A stretch of 64,000 nucleotides of DNA from Halobellus captivus (GTDB lineage: Archaea; Halobacteriota; Halobacteria; Halobacteriales; Haloferacaceae). Within the stretch, counting starts at the first letter, position 1. The number at the start of each line of letters is the position of its first letter. Shown one piece after another: positions 35,517 to 44,670 of the stretch. The DNA lies in the NCBI RefSeq assembly GCF_007655485.1, contig NZ_VJXQ01000002.1:195802-259801 (forward strand), in the 5' to 3' direction. Position numbers and translations under genes: made by a program. The notes under the pieces were generated by a model. The model did not search any database. It was not told the DNA's origin and worked only from the letters and a program-made list of their open reading frames with translations.

Positions 35517-35538
35517 GACTTGTTAGCAGTCTGGTGAG

Positions 35539-35624
35539 CGTTGCGGCGGGGATTCGAACCCCGGAGGCAGTGACGCCACAGAGTTAGCAACCCTGCGCCT
35601 TGGGCCAGGCTTGGCTACCGCAAC
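35539..35624 (-). tRNA. tRNA-Ser (anticodon GCU)
   Basis: 86 nt class II tRNA. Acceptor gttgcgg pairs with ccgcaac, discriminator G; anticodon stem caggg/ctctg with loop ttgctaa gives GCU; long variable arm; T arm cgggg-ttcgaat-ccccg. It precedes rps13, as in other haloarchaea. Confidence 0.95.
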
Positions 35625-35853
35625 GCGCGATCGTGTACTGTCGCCCTTCCGGACTCGGGAGCCGACCTCCCTACAGCGTATTGCAGTCTCAACAAGCCGG
35701 GGTCGCTACTTAAACGTCACGATAGGGTGTAGGGGTGAGAGACGCCCGCATACGTGTGGTTGGCTGTGAGTACGCGTCCACACGCCGACGCGGATGTGCA
35801 CCGCTTCGGACAACCCGCCGACAGTATATACCCGTCGCTGTCCAACGGGAGGT

Positions 35854-36213
35854 ATGAGCGCCGACACCGCGACAGACCCGACGCCGGACCGACCTGTGGC
35901 CCTGACGAGCGAGGCCGACCTCGACGACTTCATCGCGGCGCACGACCGCGTCCTCGTCGATTTCTACACCGAGGGGTGCACGCTGTGTGCCAGCATCGAA
36001 CCCGTCGTCGGGAACGTCGCCCGCGCGCACGAGGACCTTGCAGTGGCGACGATCAACCCCCGAGACGATCCGCCGCTGATCGAGCGTTTTTCGATCACGA
36101 GCGCGCCGACGCTGCTCCTCTTCGAGCGCGGCGAACTCGTCGGCCGCCTGGCGAGCGGATTCCAGGGCGGCGACGCCATCGACGCGTTTCTGGAGTCTCA
36201 TCTCGAAGCGTAG
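35854..36213 (+). CDS. thioredoxin-fold protein with CTLC active site
   Basis: A 119-residue thioredoxin-like protein: VLVDFYTEGCTLCASIEPVVGNVAR with the redox pair CTLC in place of WCGPC, SAPTLLLFERGELVGRLASGF with the cis-Pro, and C-terminal FLESH. The Trp before the motif is replaced by Gly. It probably acts as a cytoplasmic thiol-disulfide reductant; partner unknown. ATG 35854 has gggaggt just upstream and a TATA-like tatatac at about 35826, so both a leaderless transcript and a Shine-Dalgarno are visible. Confidence 0.85.
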   Translation: MSADTATDPTPDRPVALTSEADLDDFIAAHDRVLVDFYTEGCTLCASIEPVVGNVARAHEDLAVATINPRDDPPLIERFSITSAPTLLLFERGELVGRLASGFQGGDAIDAFLESHLEA

Positions 36214-36257
36214 GCGCGGCAGAAAGGATTTGTCGAGACGCAGGCACACTCGGAATC

Positions 36258-36650
36258 GTGCCCTCCACACCCTCTCGAAGAGATGCCCTCCGGTTCTGTG
36301 GATCCGCTGTCGCGTTCAGTACGGCGGGTTGCCTCGGGAGCCCCACAGATACGACACCTGTTTCCAACAGCGACGCCGAAGACCGGGCTCTCGCTGCCGA
36401 AGCGGACCATATCAGAAGCCGGTTGGAAAACGCGTCCTGCGTCGACGAGTGGGGGCTGACCTCGTACACGGGCGTCGAAACCGAAGCGTCGGTCACGGAC
36501 CGAACCGCTGAGGGAATCCACGTCGAGGTCGCGCACCCGTACTGGTATTCGACCGAGGAAATTGAGGCCGACGTCGGGTCGAACGCGCGCTACGTGATCA
36601 GCGAGAGGGAGACCCGACGAGCGGACGGCGATGACGTATCCCCGTGCTAA
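36258..36650 (+). CDS. Tat-exported lipoprotein, unknown function
   Basis: A 130-residue protein from GTG 36258. The N-terminus SRRDALRFCGSAVAFSTAGCLG has the twin-arginine motif, a hydrophobic core and a lipobox with Cys as lipid anchor, so it is probably tethered outside the membrane. The mature part (about 105 residues, acidic, with CVDEWG and VAHPYWYSTEEIEADVGSNARY) may form one small extracellular domain. It starts 45 bp after the thioredoxin-like gene on the same strand. No family is recognised. Confidence 0.7.
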   Translation: MPSTPSRRDALRFCGSAVAFSTAGCLGSPTDTTPVSNSDAEDRALAAEADHIRSRLENASCVDEWGLTSYTGVETEASVTDRTAEGIHVEVAHPYWYSTEEIEADVGSNARYVISERETRRADGDDVSPC

Positions 36651-36680
36651 CGGCAACGCTTTGTCAGATGGAGTGGGCGG

Positions 36681-37403
36681 TCAGTCAACCGTCACCGCGA
36701 GCGTTCCACGCTCGATACCGGCGACGAAATTGTCGAATACGCGCGTTGCGTCCGCGGTCTCGGCGTGACGCTCTGGCGTCGCCTCGGCCAGTACCGCGTC
36801 GATGCGGTCGTCGTCGAGGCCTTCGTCGCGCTTCCCTTCGACGACGCTCCGAACGGTTTCGAGGTCGTACTCGGGATGGAACTGCACGCCGAATGTCGGC
36901 CCCAGCGAGAACGCCTGACACGACGTCTCGTTCCCGGCCAGTTCGACCGCGCCAGGCGGGAGCCGAACCACCTCGTCGGAGTGCGTTTCGAAGGCGACGA
37001 ACTCGCCGGGCATCGAGACGAACAGCGGCGAGTCGTCGTAGCGTTCGACGGTCTGATATCCGAGTTCGTACTCGCCCATATCGTCGACACAGCCCCCCAG
37101 CGCCTGCGCGAGGAACTGATGGCCCCAACAGATGCCGAGCATCGGGACGCCGAGTTCGTGGAGGTCCCGGACCAGTTCGTCCAGCGTCCCCATCCACGAC
37201 TCGCGATCGTACACGGACGTCTGTGAACCGGAGAGGACGACGCCGTCGTACGACCAGGATCCGTCCGCGCGGGGCCACTCGGGGAACTCGCTCTCGCTCA
37301 CCTTGAACGTCGTCACCGACGCGTCGATTTCACGCCGGAGGTTACGCTCTGCGGGCGTGTCGCCGACCGAGGCATCGAACAGGGCGATGTGCGGTCTGCT
37401 CAT
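36681..37403 (-). CDS. class I glutamine amidotransferase (GMP-synthase-like)
   Basis: A 240-residue stand-alone GATase1 domain. Nucleophile Cys92 in LGICWGHQFLAQALGG, catalytic pair in FGVQFHPEYD (His176, Glu178), oxyanion strand DGVVLSGSQTSVYD. It lacks a fused synthase domain; relatives are annotated as GMP synthase-like or gamma-glutamyl hydrolase-like, so substrate is uncertain. ATG 37403 is 27-30 nt from the AT-rich aatatta at about 37431 on the minus strand, indicating a leaderless transcript. Convergent with the lipoprotein gene. Confidence 0.87.
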   Translation of the reverse strand: MSRPHIALFDASVGDTPAERNLRREIDASVTTFKVSESEFPEWPRADGSWSYDGVVLSGSQTSVYDRESWMGTLDELVRDLHELGVPMLGICWGHQFLAQALGGCVDDMGEYELGYQTVERYDDSPLFVSMPGEFVAFETHSDEVVRLPPGAVELAGNETSCQAFSLGPTFGVQFHPEYDLETVRSVVEGKRDEGLDDDRIDAVLAEATPERHAETADATRVFDNFVAGIERGTLAVTVD

Positions 37404-37505
37404 ACGATCCACTTCGATCTCGCTACGCTTTAATATTGTTTAGAATGTTCACCAGCGCGCACAACCGATTCAACGAGCGAATCGATGGATCGAGAACAGA
37501 TGCGC

Positions 37506-38912
37506 TCACGACTCAGGCGCGATGTTCTGGTTCACTCGGAACAGATTCCCCGGGTCGTACCGCTGTTTCACGTCGACCAACCGGTCGTAGTTGCTGTCGA
37601 AGGCAGCCTGCACTCGGTCGGTACCTTCGCGACTGAGGAAATTCACGTAGACGCCGTCGGCCAGGTGGGGGACCATCGCCGCGAAGAACTCTCGGGTCCA
37701 CGCGATCTGTGCGTCGTCGTCTTCGGGATCCTCCCAACGCGAGAAAATGTTGAAGGAATATCCCGCATCCCGGTGTGAATAGGCGGTCGCACCCGAGTCG
37801 ACACGCGAGATTTCCCCACCTAAATGTTCGATAACGATCGAGGTGTACGGCGACGGCACCGAATTGGCGTACTCGACGAGCGTCTCGATGGCCCCATCAG
37901 AGAGACCAGCCTCGGCGACGAACTGTGACTTCCAATAGTTCCGATACCCTGCCGGGTACACGTCGTCGAAGAGGCGTTGAAACGCGGTGTATTCCCGTGT
38001 CTCGACGAGATCGACGATCGGTTCCACGAACGTTCGAAGTGGTAGGATCACTCGTTCACCCTCCACGATGTCACCCGCATAGCAGAGATAGACAGTGGCG
38101 ATCAACTCTTCTTGGACCGCCTCGGGGATGAACGGGACGGGCGGCGCGGTCCGGACCGAGGCGTAACAACACAGTTCGTCCGGGGCTGTGGTCGTGAACT
38201 CACGGTGGAACCGAAGAACCTCGCTAGCAACTTCGAGGGGGTAGACCAGCACCCCGGCGAGGACCTGCGGTCCGACCTCGTGGAGACCGAACTCGAATCC
38301 GGTCACGATGCCGAAGTTGCCGCCGCCCCCACGCAGCCCCCAAAAGAGGTCCTCGTGCTCGTCGTCGCTCGCGCGACGCACCTCGCCGTCGGCCGTGACG
38401 ACATCGAGCGACCGGAGGTTGTCGATGGCGAGCCCGTAGGAACGGCTGAGCCATCCCCACCCACCACCGAGCGTTAATCCTCCGATGCCTGTCGTCGAGA
38501 CGATTCCGCTCGGAGCGGCGAGCCCGTGGGCCTGCGTCACGCGGTCGAAATCCCTTACGGTCGCCCCAGGCTCCACCCGAGCAGTTTTCGAGCGGGGATC
38601 GACCTCCACGGCCCGCATCGATACGAAGTCGACGACTACCCCGCCGTCACAGACGCCGTTGCCCGCGACGTTGTGCCCCCCAGCTTTGACAGCGATCGGT
38701 AGCTCGTTCTGCGTGGCAAACTCGACGGCGGCGACGACGTCGGCGATGGCTGTCGGCTGAACGACCACTGCGGGATACCGATCGGACATCGCATTCCAGA
38801 CCGTTCGAGCGTCCCCATAGCCCGTATCGTCCGGCCCGAGCACGGTTCCCTGAACGCGGGCTGTGAGGTCGCTGAGCGCGGCTTCATCCACTGTGTGTGG
38901 AGCGCTGTTCAT
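37506..38912 (-). CDS. FAD-binding oxidoreductase, berberine-bridge-enzyme-like
   Basis: A 468-residue PCMH-type flavoprotein. The FAD domain has AVKAGGHNVAGNGVCDGGVVVDF, whose His is the usual covalent FAD link, and SGIVSTTGIGGLTLGGGWGWLSRSYGL, where the second covalent Cys of plant enzymes is Thr, so attachment is probably single. The C-terminal BBE motif is RYDPGNLFRVNQNIAP. Haloarchaeal relatives are thought to oxidise sugars or alcohols; substrate unknown. Start at ATG 38912. No signal peptide. Codon use with more A/T than the neighbours suggests a later acquisition, but this is only an impression. Confidence 0.88.
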   Translation of the reverse strand: MNSAPHTVDEAALSDLTARVQGTVLGPDDTGYGDARTVWNAMSDRYPAVVVQPTAIADVVAAVEFATQNELPIAVKAGGHNVAGNGVCDGGVVVDFVSMRAVEVDPRSKTARVEPGATVRDFDRVTQAHGLAAPSGIVSTTGIGGLTLGGGWGWLSRSYGLAIDNLRSLDVVTADGEVRRASDDEHEDLFWGLRGGGGNFGIVTGFEFGLHEVGPQVLAGVLVYPLEVASEVLRFHREFTTTAPDELCCYASVRTAPPVPFIPEAVQEELIATVYLCYAGDIVEGERVILPLRTFVEPIVDLVETREYTAFQRLFDDVYPAGYRNYWKSQFVAEAGLSDGAIETLVEYANSVPSPYTSIVIEHLGGEISRVDSGATAYSHRDAGYSFNIFSRWEDPEDDDAQIAWTREFFAAMVPHLADGVYVNFLSREGTDRVQAAFDSNYDRLVDVKQRYDPGNLFRVNQNIAPES

Positions 38913-38973
38913 ACTGTTTCTATGACGCGGTTCGTCGAAATATATGTTCCTCAGAGGGGAACCGGCAGTCGGC

Positions 38974-39189
38974 TCAGGACCGCACGAAGAGGTCCGACGT
39001 TCGGATCGACTGCCCATCGTCGGGCTCGTTCACTCGTGATTCGGCGTGGCCGTGTAGGACGTCGTTCAATTCGTACTGGCTGAACGTGAGCGCCTTGCAG
39101 ACGGTACAGCTCTCCGGCGCGGTCGACGAGGACGTCGCGTGGACGAGGCCACAGTGTCGACAGACGTGCAGGTGATTTCTATCTCCCAT
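38974..39189 (-). CDS. small zinc-ribbon protein divergent from a FilR1-type regulator
   Basis: A 71-residue protein starting MGDRNHLHVCRHCGLVHATS at ATG 39189. CRHC and CTVC about 20 residues apart form a likely zinc ribbon. The rest is polar. A TATA-like cattattcg lies at about 39218, 27 nt upstream. It is divergent from the regulator at 39383, with a shared 193-bp gap. Function unknown; zinc or redox sensing is speculation. Confidence 0.6.
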   Translation of the reverse strand: MGDRNHLHVCRHCGLVHATSSSTAPESCTVCKALTFSQYELNDVLHGHAESRVNEPDDGQSIRTSDLFVRS

Positions 39190-39366
39190 ATTCAGGTTTA
39201 CAGAGGCTTGATACTCGAATAATGATTCTTCCTGCAGAAACCGCGTCGGCTGCGCGCTACTCACCTCGTGAGCACGAGTAGATTCCGCAGGACGCCGTAG
39301 GCTGTTTCCGATCGAAACCCGTGTGAGCGAGGCCAGCACGCACACTACGAACAGCTATGCAGGCAG

Positions 39367-39382
39367 AGTACGAATATGTACT
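39367..39382. promoter_or_regulatory. inverted repeat touching the regulator start codon
   Basis: AGTAC-N6-GTACT, perfect 5-bp arms, ends one base before the ATG at 39383. At this place it would cover the transcript start, so it is a candidate autoregulatory operator for the following transcription factor. Confidence 0.45.
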
Positions 39383-40201
39383 ATGGATCACGCACTGGAC
39401 GACATCAGATACCTCGCCGACTCGCAGCACCGGCCGGTGGTGATGCGGATGCTCGTCGATGGCGAGTGCTCCAGAGCGGAATTACGGGATGCGACGGGTG
39501 CATCCTCGGCGACCGTCGGTCGGATCGTCGGGGCGTTCGAAGAACGCGGCTGGCTGGTTCGGAACAGCGGAGACTACGCACTGACTGCGCTGGGCAGGTT
39601 CGTGGCAACGTCGTTCGCACAGGTTCACGGCGATATGGCGGTCGCACGCGAGTTGCACGAACTCCTCCCGTACGTGCCGCTCGACGAGATCGGCATCGAT
39701 GTCGAGCACCTGACCGACGCTACGGTCACCCACGCGACACGACACAATCCCTTCGCCGTCGTCTCCCGCGTTCGAGAGTTGGAACGGACCTCCGAGGACG
39801 CGCGCAGTCTCACGGATTTCTTCCCTGAACCCTGTATCGAGGGACGATACGAGTCAATCGTCCGCGGAACGCAGACGTTTGAGGCGGTGTTCGCTCCGAT
39901 CGTCTTCGAGTCCGCGTTGGCTTCGGACTTCGCAGCAGAATTCAGGGCGATCGTCGCATCAGAGCGCGCAGACATTTACGTGTACAACGGACCGATCGCC
40001 TATCCCGTGATGGTACACGACGGGGTGGGCTGTCTGGTCGTGCGCGACGAGGACGACGTGTCGATCGGGATGATCGAATCCGACAGGGAGCGGTTTGCTG
40101 AATGGGTGTCGGATACGTTCGAGACGTACCAAGCAAACGCGACGCTGCTGACCGCGGAGTCGTTGGCGCAACCGCTAGAAGAAGTCCTCGCCGAAGCATA
40201 A
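39383..40201 (+). CDS. winged-helix transcriptional regulator with FilR1-like domain
   Basis: A 272-residue regulator. Residues 1-75 are an ArsR/MarR-like winged helix (QHRPVVMRMLVDGECSRAELRDATGASSATVGRIVGAFEERGWLV), and residues 95-260 match the C-terminal layout of the methanogenesis-regulator (FilR1) domain widespread in haloarchaea, with VFESALASDFAAEFRAIVASERADIYVYNGPIAYPVMVHDG and CLVVRDEDDVSIGMIESDRERFAEWVSDTFETY. The ligand is unknown. ATG 39383 follows an inverted repeat. It is divergent from a zinc-ribbon gene and, beyond that, an FAD oxidase, which are candidate targets. Confidence 0.82.
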   Translation: MDHALDDIRYLADSQHRPVVMRMLVDGECSRAELRDATGASSATVGRIVGAFEERGWLVRNSGDYALTALGRFVATSFAQVHGDMAVARELHELLPYVPLDEIGIDVEHLTDATVTHATRHNPFAVVSRVRELERTSEDARSLTDFFPEPCIEGRYESIVRGTQTFEAVFAPIVFESALASDFAAEFRAIVASERADIYVYNGPIAYPVMVHDGVGCLVVRDEDDVSIGMIESDRERFAEWVSDTFETYQANATLLTAESLAQPLEEVLAEA

Positions 40202-40401
40202 GCCACTGCGAGCGAGGATACTGTTAGTCGATCTGAGCCGAGCCAGCGAGAGCCAGGAGTTTTCGCGGCCGACCCGACGAATCTGCGTCTCATATCTTCG
40301 GGGGAGCCGTGAACTGAGATCGTCTGGGCCGATTTCACGTAGTGAGCATCGCGCACCAAGAAGTATGACGATCTGATGCAGCGTACGTTCATCTGAGTAC
40401 T

Positions 40402-40725
40402 ATGGAACTCGTATTCGCCACGTTCGAATCGGAACTGAATCACGAGGAGATCATCGAGACGATGCGCCAGCGCGCGGCGAAGTTCCGCGAGGTGGAGGGG
40501 CTCGTTCAGAAATACTTCGTGCACGACCGGGACAACGACCGCTACGGGGCGTGCTTCGTATTCGACTCCGAGCGATCACGTGACGCCTATTTCGAGTCCG
40601 AACTGAGCGCCAGCGTTGGCGACGCGTACGCCATCACGGGTGACCCGTCGGTCACGAAAGCTCACTTGTTGTTTCCGCTTCGCGAGGTCGACGAATGGGG
40701 ACTGGAGGCCGTCCGAGTCGAGTAA
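40402..40725 (+). CDS. YdhR/ABM-like small protein
   Basis: 107 residues with a single ferredoxin-like dimeric alpha/beta barrel layout: LVFATFESELNHEEIIETMRQRAAKFREVEGLVQKYFV, then YGACFVFDSERSRDAYFESELSASVGDAYAI. This resembles YdhR-type putative mono-oxygenases and ABM domains. No cofactor motif; a role in small-molecule oxidation or stress is only inferred. It is separated by 200 bp from the regulator and appears monocistronic. Confidence 0.7.
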   Translation: MELVFATFESELNHEEIIETMRQRAAKFREVEGLVQKYFVHDRDNDRYGACFVFDSERSRDAYFESELSASVGDAYAITGDPSVTKAHLLFPLREVDEWGLEAVRVE

Positions 40726-40794
40726 AGGCCGAGTGAGAGACGGGGCCGGGAGTCGCCAGCGGGGAAACTGTCGAGGTGGGGTCGAACCGCCGAT

Positions 40795-41766
40795 TCAGGA
40801 GTGCGTGACCGGCGCGTCGATGTACTCGTCGTTGACGACCCACTCGTCGCCCTCTTTGATCATATACTCGCCGTAGTACGGCACGCGGTTTTCGACCGTC
40901 TCGCGGAACGCCTCGCGGATGTCGTCTCTGGTCATCTCGCCCATTGGGCGCAGATCGTCGTTGCGGTTGAGACAGCCTTTCAGGTACCCTTCGTGCGTCA
41001 CGCGTACGCGGTGACAGTTCGCACAGAAGTGCGGGTTCTCGACGGGATCGACGATCTCGACCATACCCTGACCGACGTAGTAGCGCCGACGGTTGTGCAT
41101 ATCCCGAGTTTCGACGCGGTCGGCTTTCTCTTCGAGCCAGTTGTGAACGCGCTCGATGTCGATGTTCCACTCGGGGCGACCGGTCAGCTCGGGCATATAC
41201 TCGATGAGTTGGAGCTGGAGTCCGGAGTTCTCCGCAACGTGATCGACCATCCCCTCGACATACCCCGCGGTGTGTTCGAATACGACCATATTCAGCTTCA
41301 CCGGATCGAGTCCGGCGTCCAGCGCGGCTTCGACGCCTTCGATCACCTTGTCGTACGCGCCCGATTTGGTGATCTCGGCGAACGCGTCCGGGTCGAGCGC
41401 GTCCTGGGAGACGTTGACCCGTTCGAGGCCCGCCTCCTTGAGCGCCTCCGCGCGTCCGGGGAGGAACGTGCCGTTCGTCGTCAGCGACACCTCCATCGAG
41501 CCGGGCGTGCGTTCGATGATCTCTTCGAGATCGTCGCGCAACATCGGCTCGCCGCCGGTGAATTTCACCTTCCGTACGCCGAACTCCGAAACCACTTCGA
41601 GGAACCGGACGACGTCGTCGGCACTCATCTCGTCGTCCTGCGGATCCATCGGGCCGCGAGTGTCGCCGAGCCCCTCGTTGTGACAGTAGACGCAGTCGAA
41701 GTTGCATCGGTCGGTCAGAGAGACGCGAACGCCAGACACCTCGCGCCCGAAGTCGTCTTCGAGCAT
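40795..41766 (-). CDS. moaA: GTP 3',8-cyclase MoaA
   Basis: Radical SAM enzyme starting molybdenum cofactor synthesis. In 323 residues it has the SAM cluster Cys21-Cys25-Cys28 ([14 protein letters not shown]), [16 protein letters not shown], and the C-terminal second 4Fe-4S cluster Cys248, Cys251 and Cys265 ([19 protein letters not shown]). The usual C-terminal Gly-Gly tail is not present (it ends VTHS). ATG 41766 gives the family N-terminus; the frame is open further upstream without similarity. Convergent with the YdhR-like gene and divergent from mrp. Confidence 0.95.
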   Translation of the reverse strand: MLEDDFGREVSGVRVSLTDRCNFDCVYCHNEGLGDTRGPMDPQDDEMSADDVVRFLEVVSEFGVRKVKFTGGEPMLRDDLEEIIERTPGSMEVSLTTNGTFLPGRAEALKEAGLERVNVSQDALDPDAFAEITKSGAYDKVIEGVEAALDAGLDPVKLNMVVFEHTAGYVEGMVDHVAENSGLQLQLIEYMPELTGRPEWNIDIERVHNWLEEKADRVETRDMHNRRRYYVGQGMVEIVDPVENPHFCANCHRVRVTHEGYLKGCLNRNDDLRPMGEMTRDDIREAFRETVENRVPYYGEYMIKEGDEWVVNDEYIDAPVTHS

Positions 41767-41916
41767 TACCGGAGGCTTCGTGGGGACGCAGATAAATTCG
41801 CTGTCGTTCCGCGGAGGTATGTAACCGATTGTAATTACACCGGGCGCGCGGAGCGCCGAAGAGAAAGCGGAAAAACGTTCAAAACCCTTATCGGCTGTTC
41901 TCACCGACCACCGGGT

Positions 41917-43011
41917 ATGAACGAGGAAGCCGTCCGCGAGCGCCTCCGAGCGGTGTCGGATCCTGACCTCGGCGACGACATCGTCTCGCTCGGGCTCGTC
42001 AACGCCGTCGACGTCGACGACGATTCGGAGACGGTCCGGATCTCGCTGGGCCTCGGCGCGCCCTACTCACCCGCGGAGACTGAAATCGGACGCGAGGTGC
42101 GTGAAGCGCTCTCGGACACCGGTTACGAGGTCGACCTCACCGCGCGGATTCCGCGCGCGGTCGCTCCCGACGAGGACGTCCTCCCGGGCGTGGAGAACGT
42201 GATCGCGGTTGCGAGCGGGAAGGGCGGCGTCGGCAAGTCGACCGTCGCGGTCAACCTCGCCGCCGGGCTGTCGAAGCTCGGGGCGCGCGTCGGCCTGTTC
42301 GACGCCGACGTCTACGGCCCGAACGTCCCCCGGATGGTCGCCGCCGACGAGGCCCCGCAGGCGACGGGTGACCAGACGATCATCCCCCCCGAGAAGTACG
42401 GGATGAAGCTGATGTCGATGGCCTTCCTGGTCGGCGAGGACGATCCGGTGATCTGGCGCGGCCCGATGGTGCACCAACTCCTCACCCAACTCGTCGAGGA
42501 CGTCGAGTGGGGCGACCTCGACTATCTGGTCCTCGATCTGCCGCCGGGGACCGGCGACACCCAGTTGACCGTCCTGCAGACGCTCCCGCTCACGGGCGCG
42601 GTGATCGTCACGACACCGCAGGACGTCGCGGTCGACGACGCGCGCAAGGGCTTAGAGATGTTCGGCAAGCACGACACGAACGTCCTCGGCATCGTCGAGA
42701 ACATGTCGTCGTTCCGGTGTCCCGACTGCGGGTCCGCGCACGATATCTTCGGGGCGGGCGGCGGCGAGGCGTTCGCCGCCGAGAACGACCTCCCGTTCCT
42801 GGGGTCGCTCCCGCTCGACCCCTCCGTGCGGACGGGCGGTGACGGCGGCGAACCGGCCGTTCTCGACGAGGGCGAGACCGCCGACGCGTTTCGCGTGATG
42901 ACCGAGAACGTCGCGGATATGGCGGGCGTGGTTCGACGGCGGGAGGCGTCCCAGCGCTCGGGGACCAGCGATACCGCTGCGAACGGCGCGTCGCCATCGC
43001 AACCGGAGTGA
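41917..43011 (+). CDS. Mrp/NBP35-family iron-sulfur carrier ATPase
   Basis: A 364-residue protein. Residues 1-90 are a MIP18/DUF59 domain ([24 protein letters not shown]), then the deviant Walker [16 protein letters not shown], Walker [24 protein letters not shown], and CPDC, which binds the bridging 4Fe-4S cluster in the dimer. It assembles or transfers Fe-S clusters to target proteins, which fits the neighbouring Fe-S enzymes MoaA and uracil-DNA glycosylase. ATG 41917 is 27 nt after a TATA-like cttatcgg. The stop overlaps a GTG of the next gene. Confidence 0.93.
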   Translation: MNEEAVRERLRAVSDPDLGDDIVSLGLVNAVDVDDDSETVRISLGLGAPYSPAETEIGREVREALSDTGYEVDLTARIPRAVAPDEDVLPGVENVIAVASGKGGVGKSTVAVNLAAGLSKLGARVGLFDADVYGPNVPRMVAADEAPQATGDQTIIPPEKYGMKLMSMAFLVGEDDPVIWRGPMVHQLLTQLVEDVEWGDLDYLVLDLPPGTGDTQLTVLQTLPLTGAVIVTTPQDVAVDDARKGLEMFGKHDTNVLGIVENMSSFRCPDCGSAHDIFGAGGGEAFAAENDLPFLGSLPLDPSVRTGGDGGEPAVLDEGETADAFRVMTENVADMAGVVRRREASQRSGTSDTAANGASPSQPE

Positions 43012-43013
43012 GT

Positions 43014-43649
43014 ATGGACGCCGAACAGGAGTCGCTGGCGAACCCGTTCAGTATGGACGCGTCCTGCGAGAACTGCGCGGCGCTCTGCGACGCCAGGTCG
43101 ACCCTCGTCCACGGCTACGGCGACGTGGGCGGCGAGTTCCTCTTCGTCGCTGAGCGACCCCACTCCGGGGCCGATCGCACCGGCGTCCCCTTCACCGGCG
43201 ACGCGGCGGGCGAGCGGCTCCAATCGATCCTCGGCGAGCTCGGCTTCTCGCGCTCGCCGCCCGACGCGGACGAACCGGACCTACAGAACGTCTTTCTCAC
43301 CTACCTCACCCGGTGTCGACATCCGGAACGGGGGCCGAGCGACGAGGAGGTTCGGACCTGCGAGCCGTATCTGAACGCCGAGATCCGGATGATCAACCCC
43401 GAGATCATCGTCCCGATCGGCCAGCGGACGCTGGACGCGCTCGCGACCGACTACACCACGAACCGCCCCGGCGACGTCGACGTCGCCGAGGCGCACGCGA
43501 CGACCGTTCGCGGCCGCGGATTCGAACTCGTACCGATGGTCGACTTAGAGACCCAGAGCGACGAGCAGACCGCGGCGTTCGTCGATCACCTGCTCGAAAA
43601 CGTCTTTTCTCGGGACTACCGCCAGACGAAGGGTCGTCGCGGTCGGTAG
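43014..43649 (+). CDS. uracil-DNA glycosylase, Fe-S type (family 4/5-like)
   Basis: About 211 residues. Cysteines in SCENCAALCDAR (three near the N-terminus) and TRCRHPERGPSDEEVRTCEPYL form the 4Fe-4S site; VAERPHSGADRTGVPFTGDAAGERL is the uracil-binding region (GxxEDxxGxPFVG-like) and IVPIGQRTLDALATDY follows. It removes uracil from DNA. A GTG at 43008 overlaps the mrp stop and could also be used. Its Fe-S dependence matches the adjacent Mrp carrier. Confidence 0.87.
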   Translation: MDAEQESLANPFSMDASCENCAALCDARSTLVHGYGDVGGEFLFVAERPHSGADRTGVPFTGDAAGERLQSILGELGFSRSPPDADEPDLQNVFLTYLTRCRHPERGPSDEEVRTCEPYLNAEIRMINPEIIVPIGQRTLDALATDYTTNRPGDVDVAEAHATTVRGRGFELVPMVDLETQSDEQTAAFVDHLLENVFSRDYRQTKGRRGR

Positions 43650-43766
43650 CTTGAGAGTGGTGTTCGCGGTCAGTCGCGAACGGTCGGGGAGTGGACGCTA
43701 CCGTACGCGACCGGTCCCGAGCGCGCGAAGCGTCGGGTTCAAGAGCGACGGACGCCGAGCACGGGT

Positions 43767-44528
43767 ATGACAGTCGTCGCCGTCTTGGCCGATCCGCCGC
43801 GTCCGGGATGCTCGCTCTCGCGGCTCGCGGAGACGAGTCCGCTCTCCGAGTCGGAGGCCGCCGCGCTCGCGGACGCGATGCTTCGCGACACGCTCCGCGC
43901 CGTCGAGCGCTCGGGCGGCGAGCTGCTCGTGAACTACCGCTCGGACGACCTCCTGCCGGACGCGGCCGTCGATCCCGAGGAACCGGCCGAAGAGGCGCTT
44001 CGAGCGATCGTCGACGACGCGCTCGACGAACCCGAAGCCGCTCGCTTCGAGGTGCAGGTCGGCTCGACGCTCTCAGCGCGGGCGGGCAACACCGTCACGC
44101 ACCTGCTCCGCGAGGAGGGCGTGCAGTCGGCGGCCGTCCTCCGCGGTGACGCGCCGTTCGTGCTCCGTTCGACGATCGACTCGGCCGCGATGAAGCTCCG
44201 GACGAACGGCGTCGTGCTCGGTCCCTCGACGAACGGCCGCACCTACTTCGCGGGCTTCAAATCGCCAATCGACTTCTACGGCGCGTTCGCCGCGCCCGAG
44301 GTCGAGACGCTCGTCGACGGTGCGAACGACGCCGATCTCGATGTCGGCTTCCTGCCGATGCAGCCGACCGTTCGAACTGGGGGAGATCTCGCAACGCTCG
44401 TATCGACGATTCGCGCGCGCTGGCAGGCGGGGCGAGTCGTCCCCGAACGGACGGCCGAGTTCGTCGTCGATAACGGACTGGCCGTCGTCGGCGATGCGGA
44501 CGAGGACCTGCGGGTCGTCCGCGACTGA
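43767..44528 (+). CDS. GT-A-like nucleotidyl/glycosyltransferase-fold protein (DUF2064-like)
   Basis: A 253-residue soluble protein: VVAVLADPPRPGCSLSRLAET at the N-terminus, VEVQVGSTLSARAGNTVTHLLREEGVQSAAVLRGDAPFVLRSTIDSAAMKLRTNGVVLGPSTNGRTYFAGF and then FAAPEVETLVDGA. The AAVLRGDAPF and GVVLGPSTNGRTYFAGF segments resemble the GT-A fold of the DUF2064/CofC group, where an acidic residue binds the metal. Catalytic residues are not certain. Ends 58 bp before tRNA-Ser. Role unknown. Confidence 0.6.
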   Translation: MTVVAVLADPPRPGCSLSRLAETSPLSESEAAALADAMLRDTLRAVERSGGELLVNYRSDDLLPDAAVDPEEPAEEALRAIVDDALDEPEAARFEVQVGSTLSARAGNTVTHLLREEGVQSAAVLRGDAPFVLRSTIDSAAMKLRTNGVVLGPSTNGRTYFAGFKSPIDFYGAFAAPEVETLVDGANDADLDVGFLPMQPTVRTGGDLATLVSTIRARWQAGRVVPERTAEFVVDNGLAVVGDADEDLRVVRD

Positions 44529-44586
44529 CGCCGGTGTCGTTCGCGACCGACAACTCTTAGACGCGGGATCGGAAAGTACCGCACGC

Positions 44587-44670
44587 GGTGGGATGGCAGA
44601 GCGGCCTATTGCGCCTGCCTTGAAAGCAGGTATCCTCACGGATTCCTGGGTTCAAATCCCAGTCCCACCG
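44587..44670 (+). tRNA. tRNA-Ser (anticodon UGA)
   Basis: 84 nt class II tRNA. Acceptor ggtggga pairs with tcccacc, discriminator G; anticodon stem cctgc/gcagg with loop cttgaaa gives UGA; long variable arm tatcctcacggatt; T arm ctggg-ttcaaat-cccag. Its 3' part is duplicated 132 bp downstream. Confidence 0.95.

Noticed and set aside
36644..37306. 220-codon Arg-rich plus-strand frame opposite the amidotransferase
   Set aside because: Extremely Arg-rich composition is typical of out-of-frame GC-rich DNA; the amidotransferase motifs lie on the minus strand.
40801..41916. N-terminal extension of Mrp by 372 codons antisense to moaA
   Set aside because: The extra part is the reverse of moaA; the DUF59 domain begins at ATG 41917 right after a TATA box.
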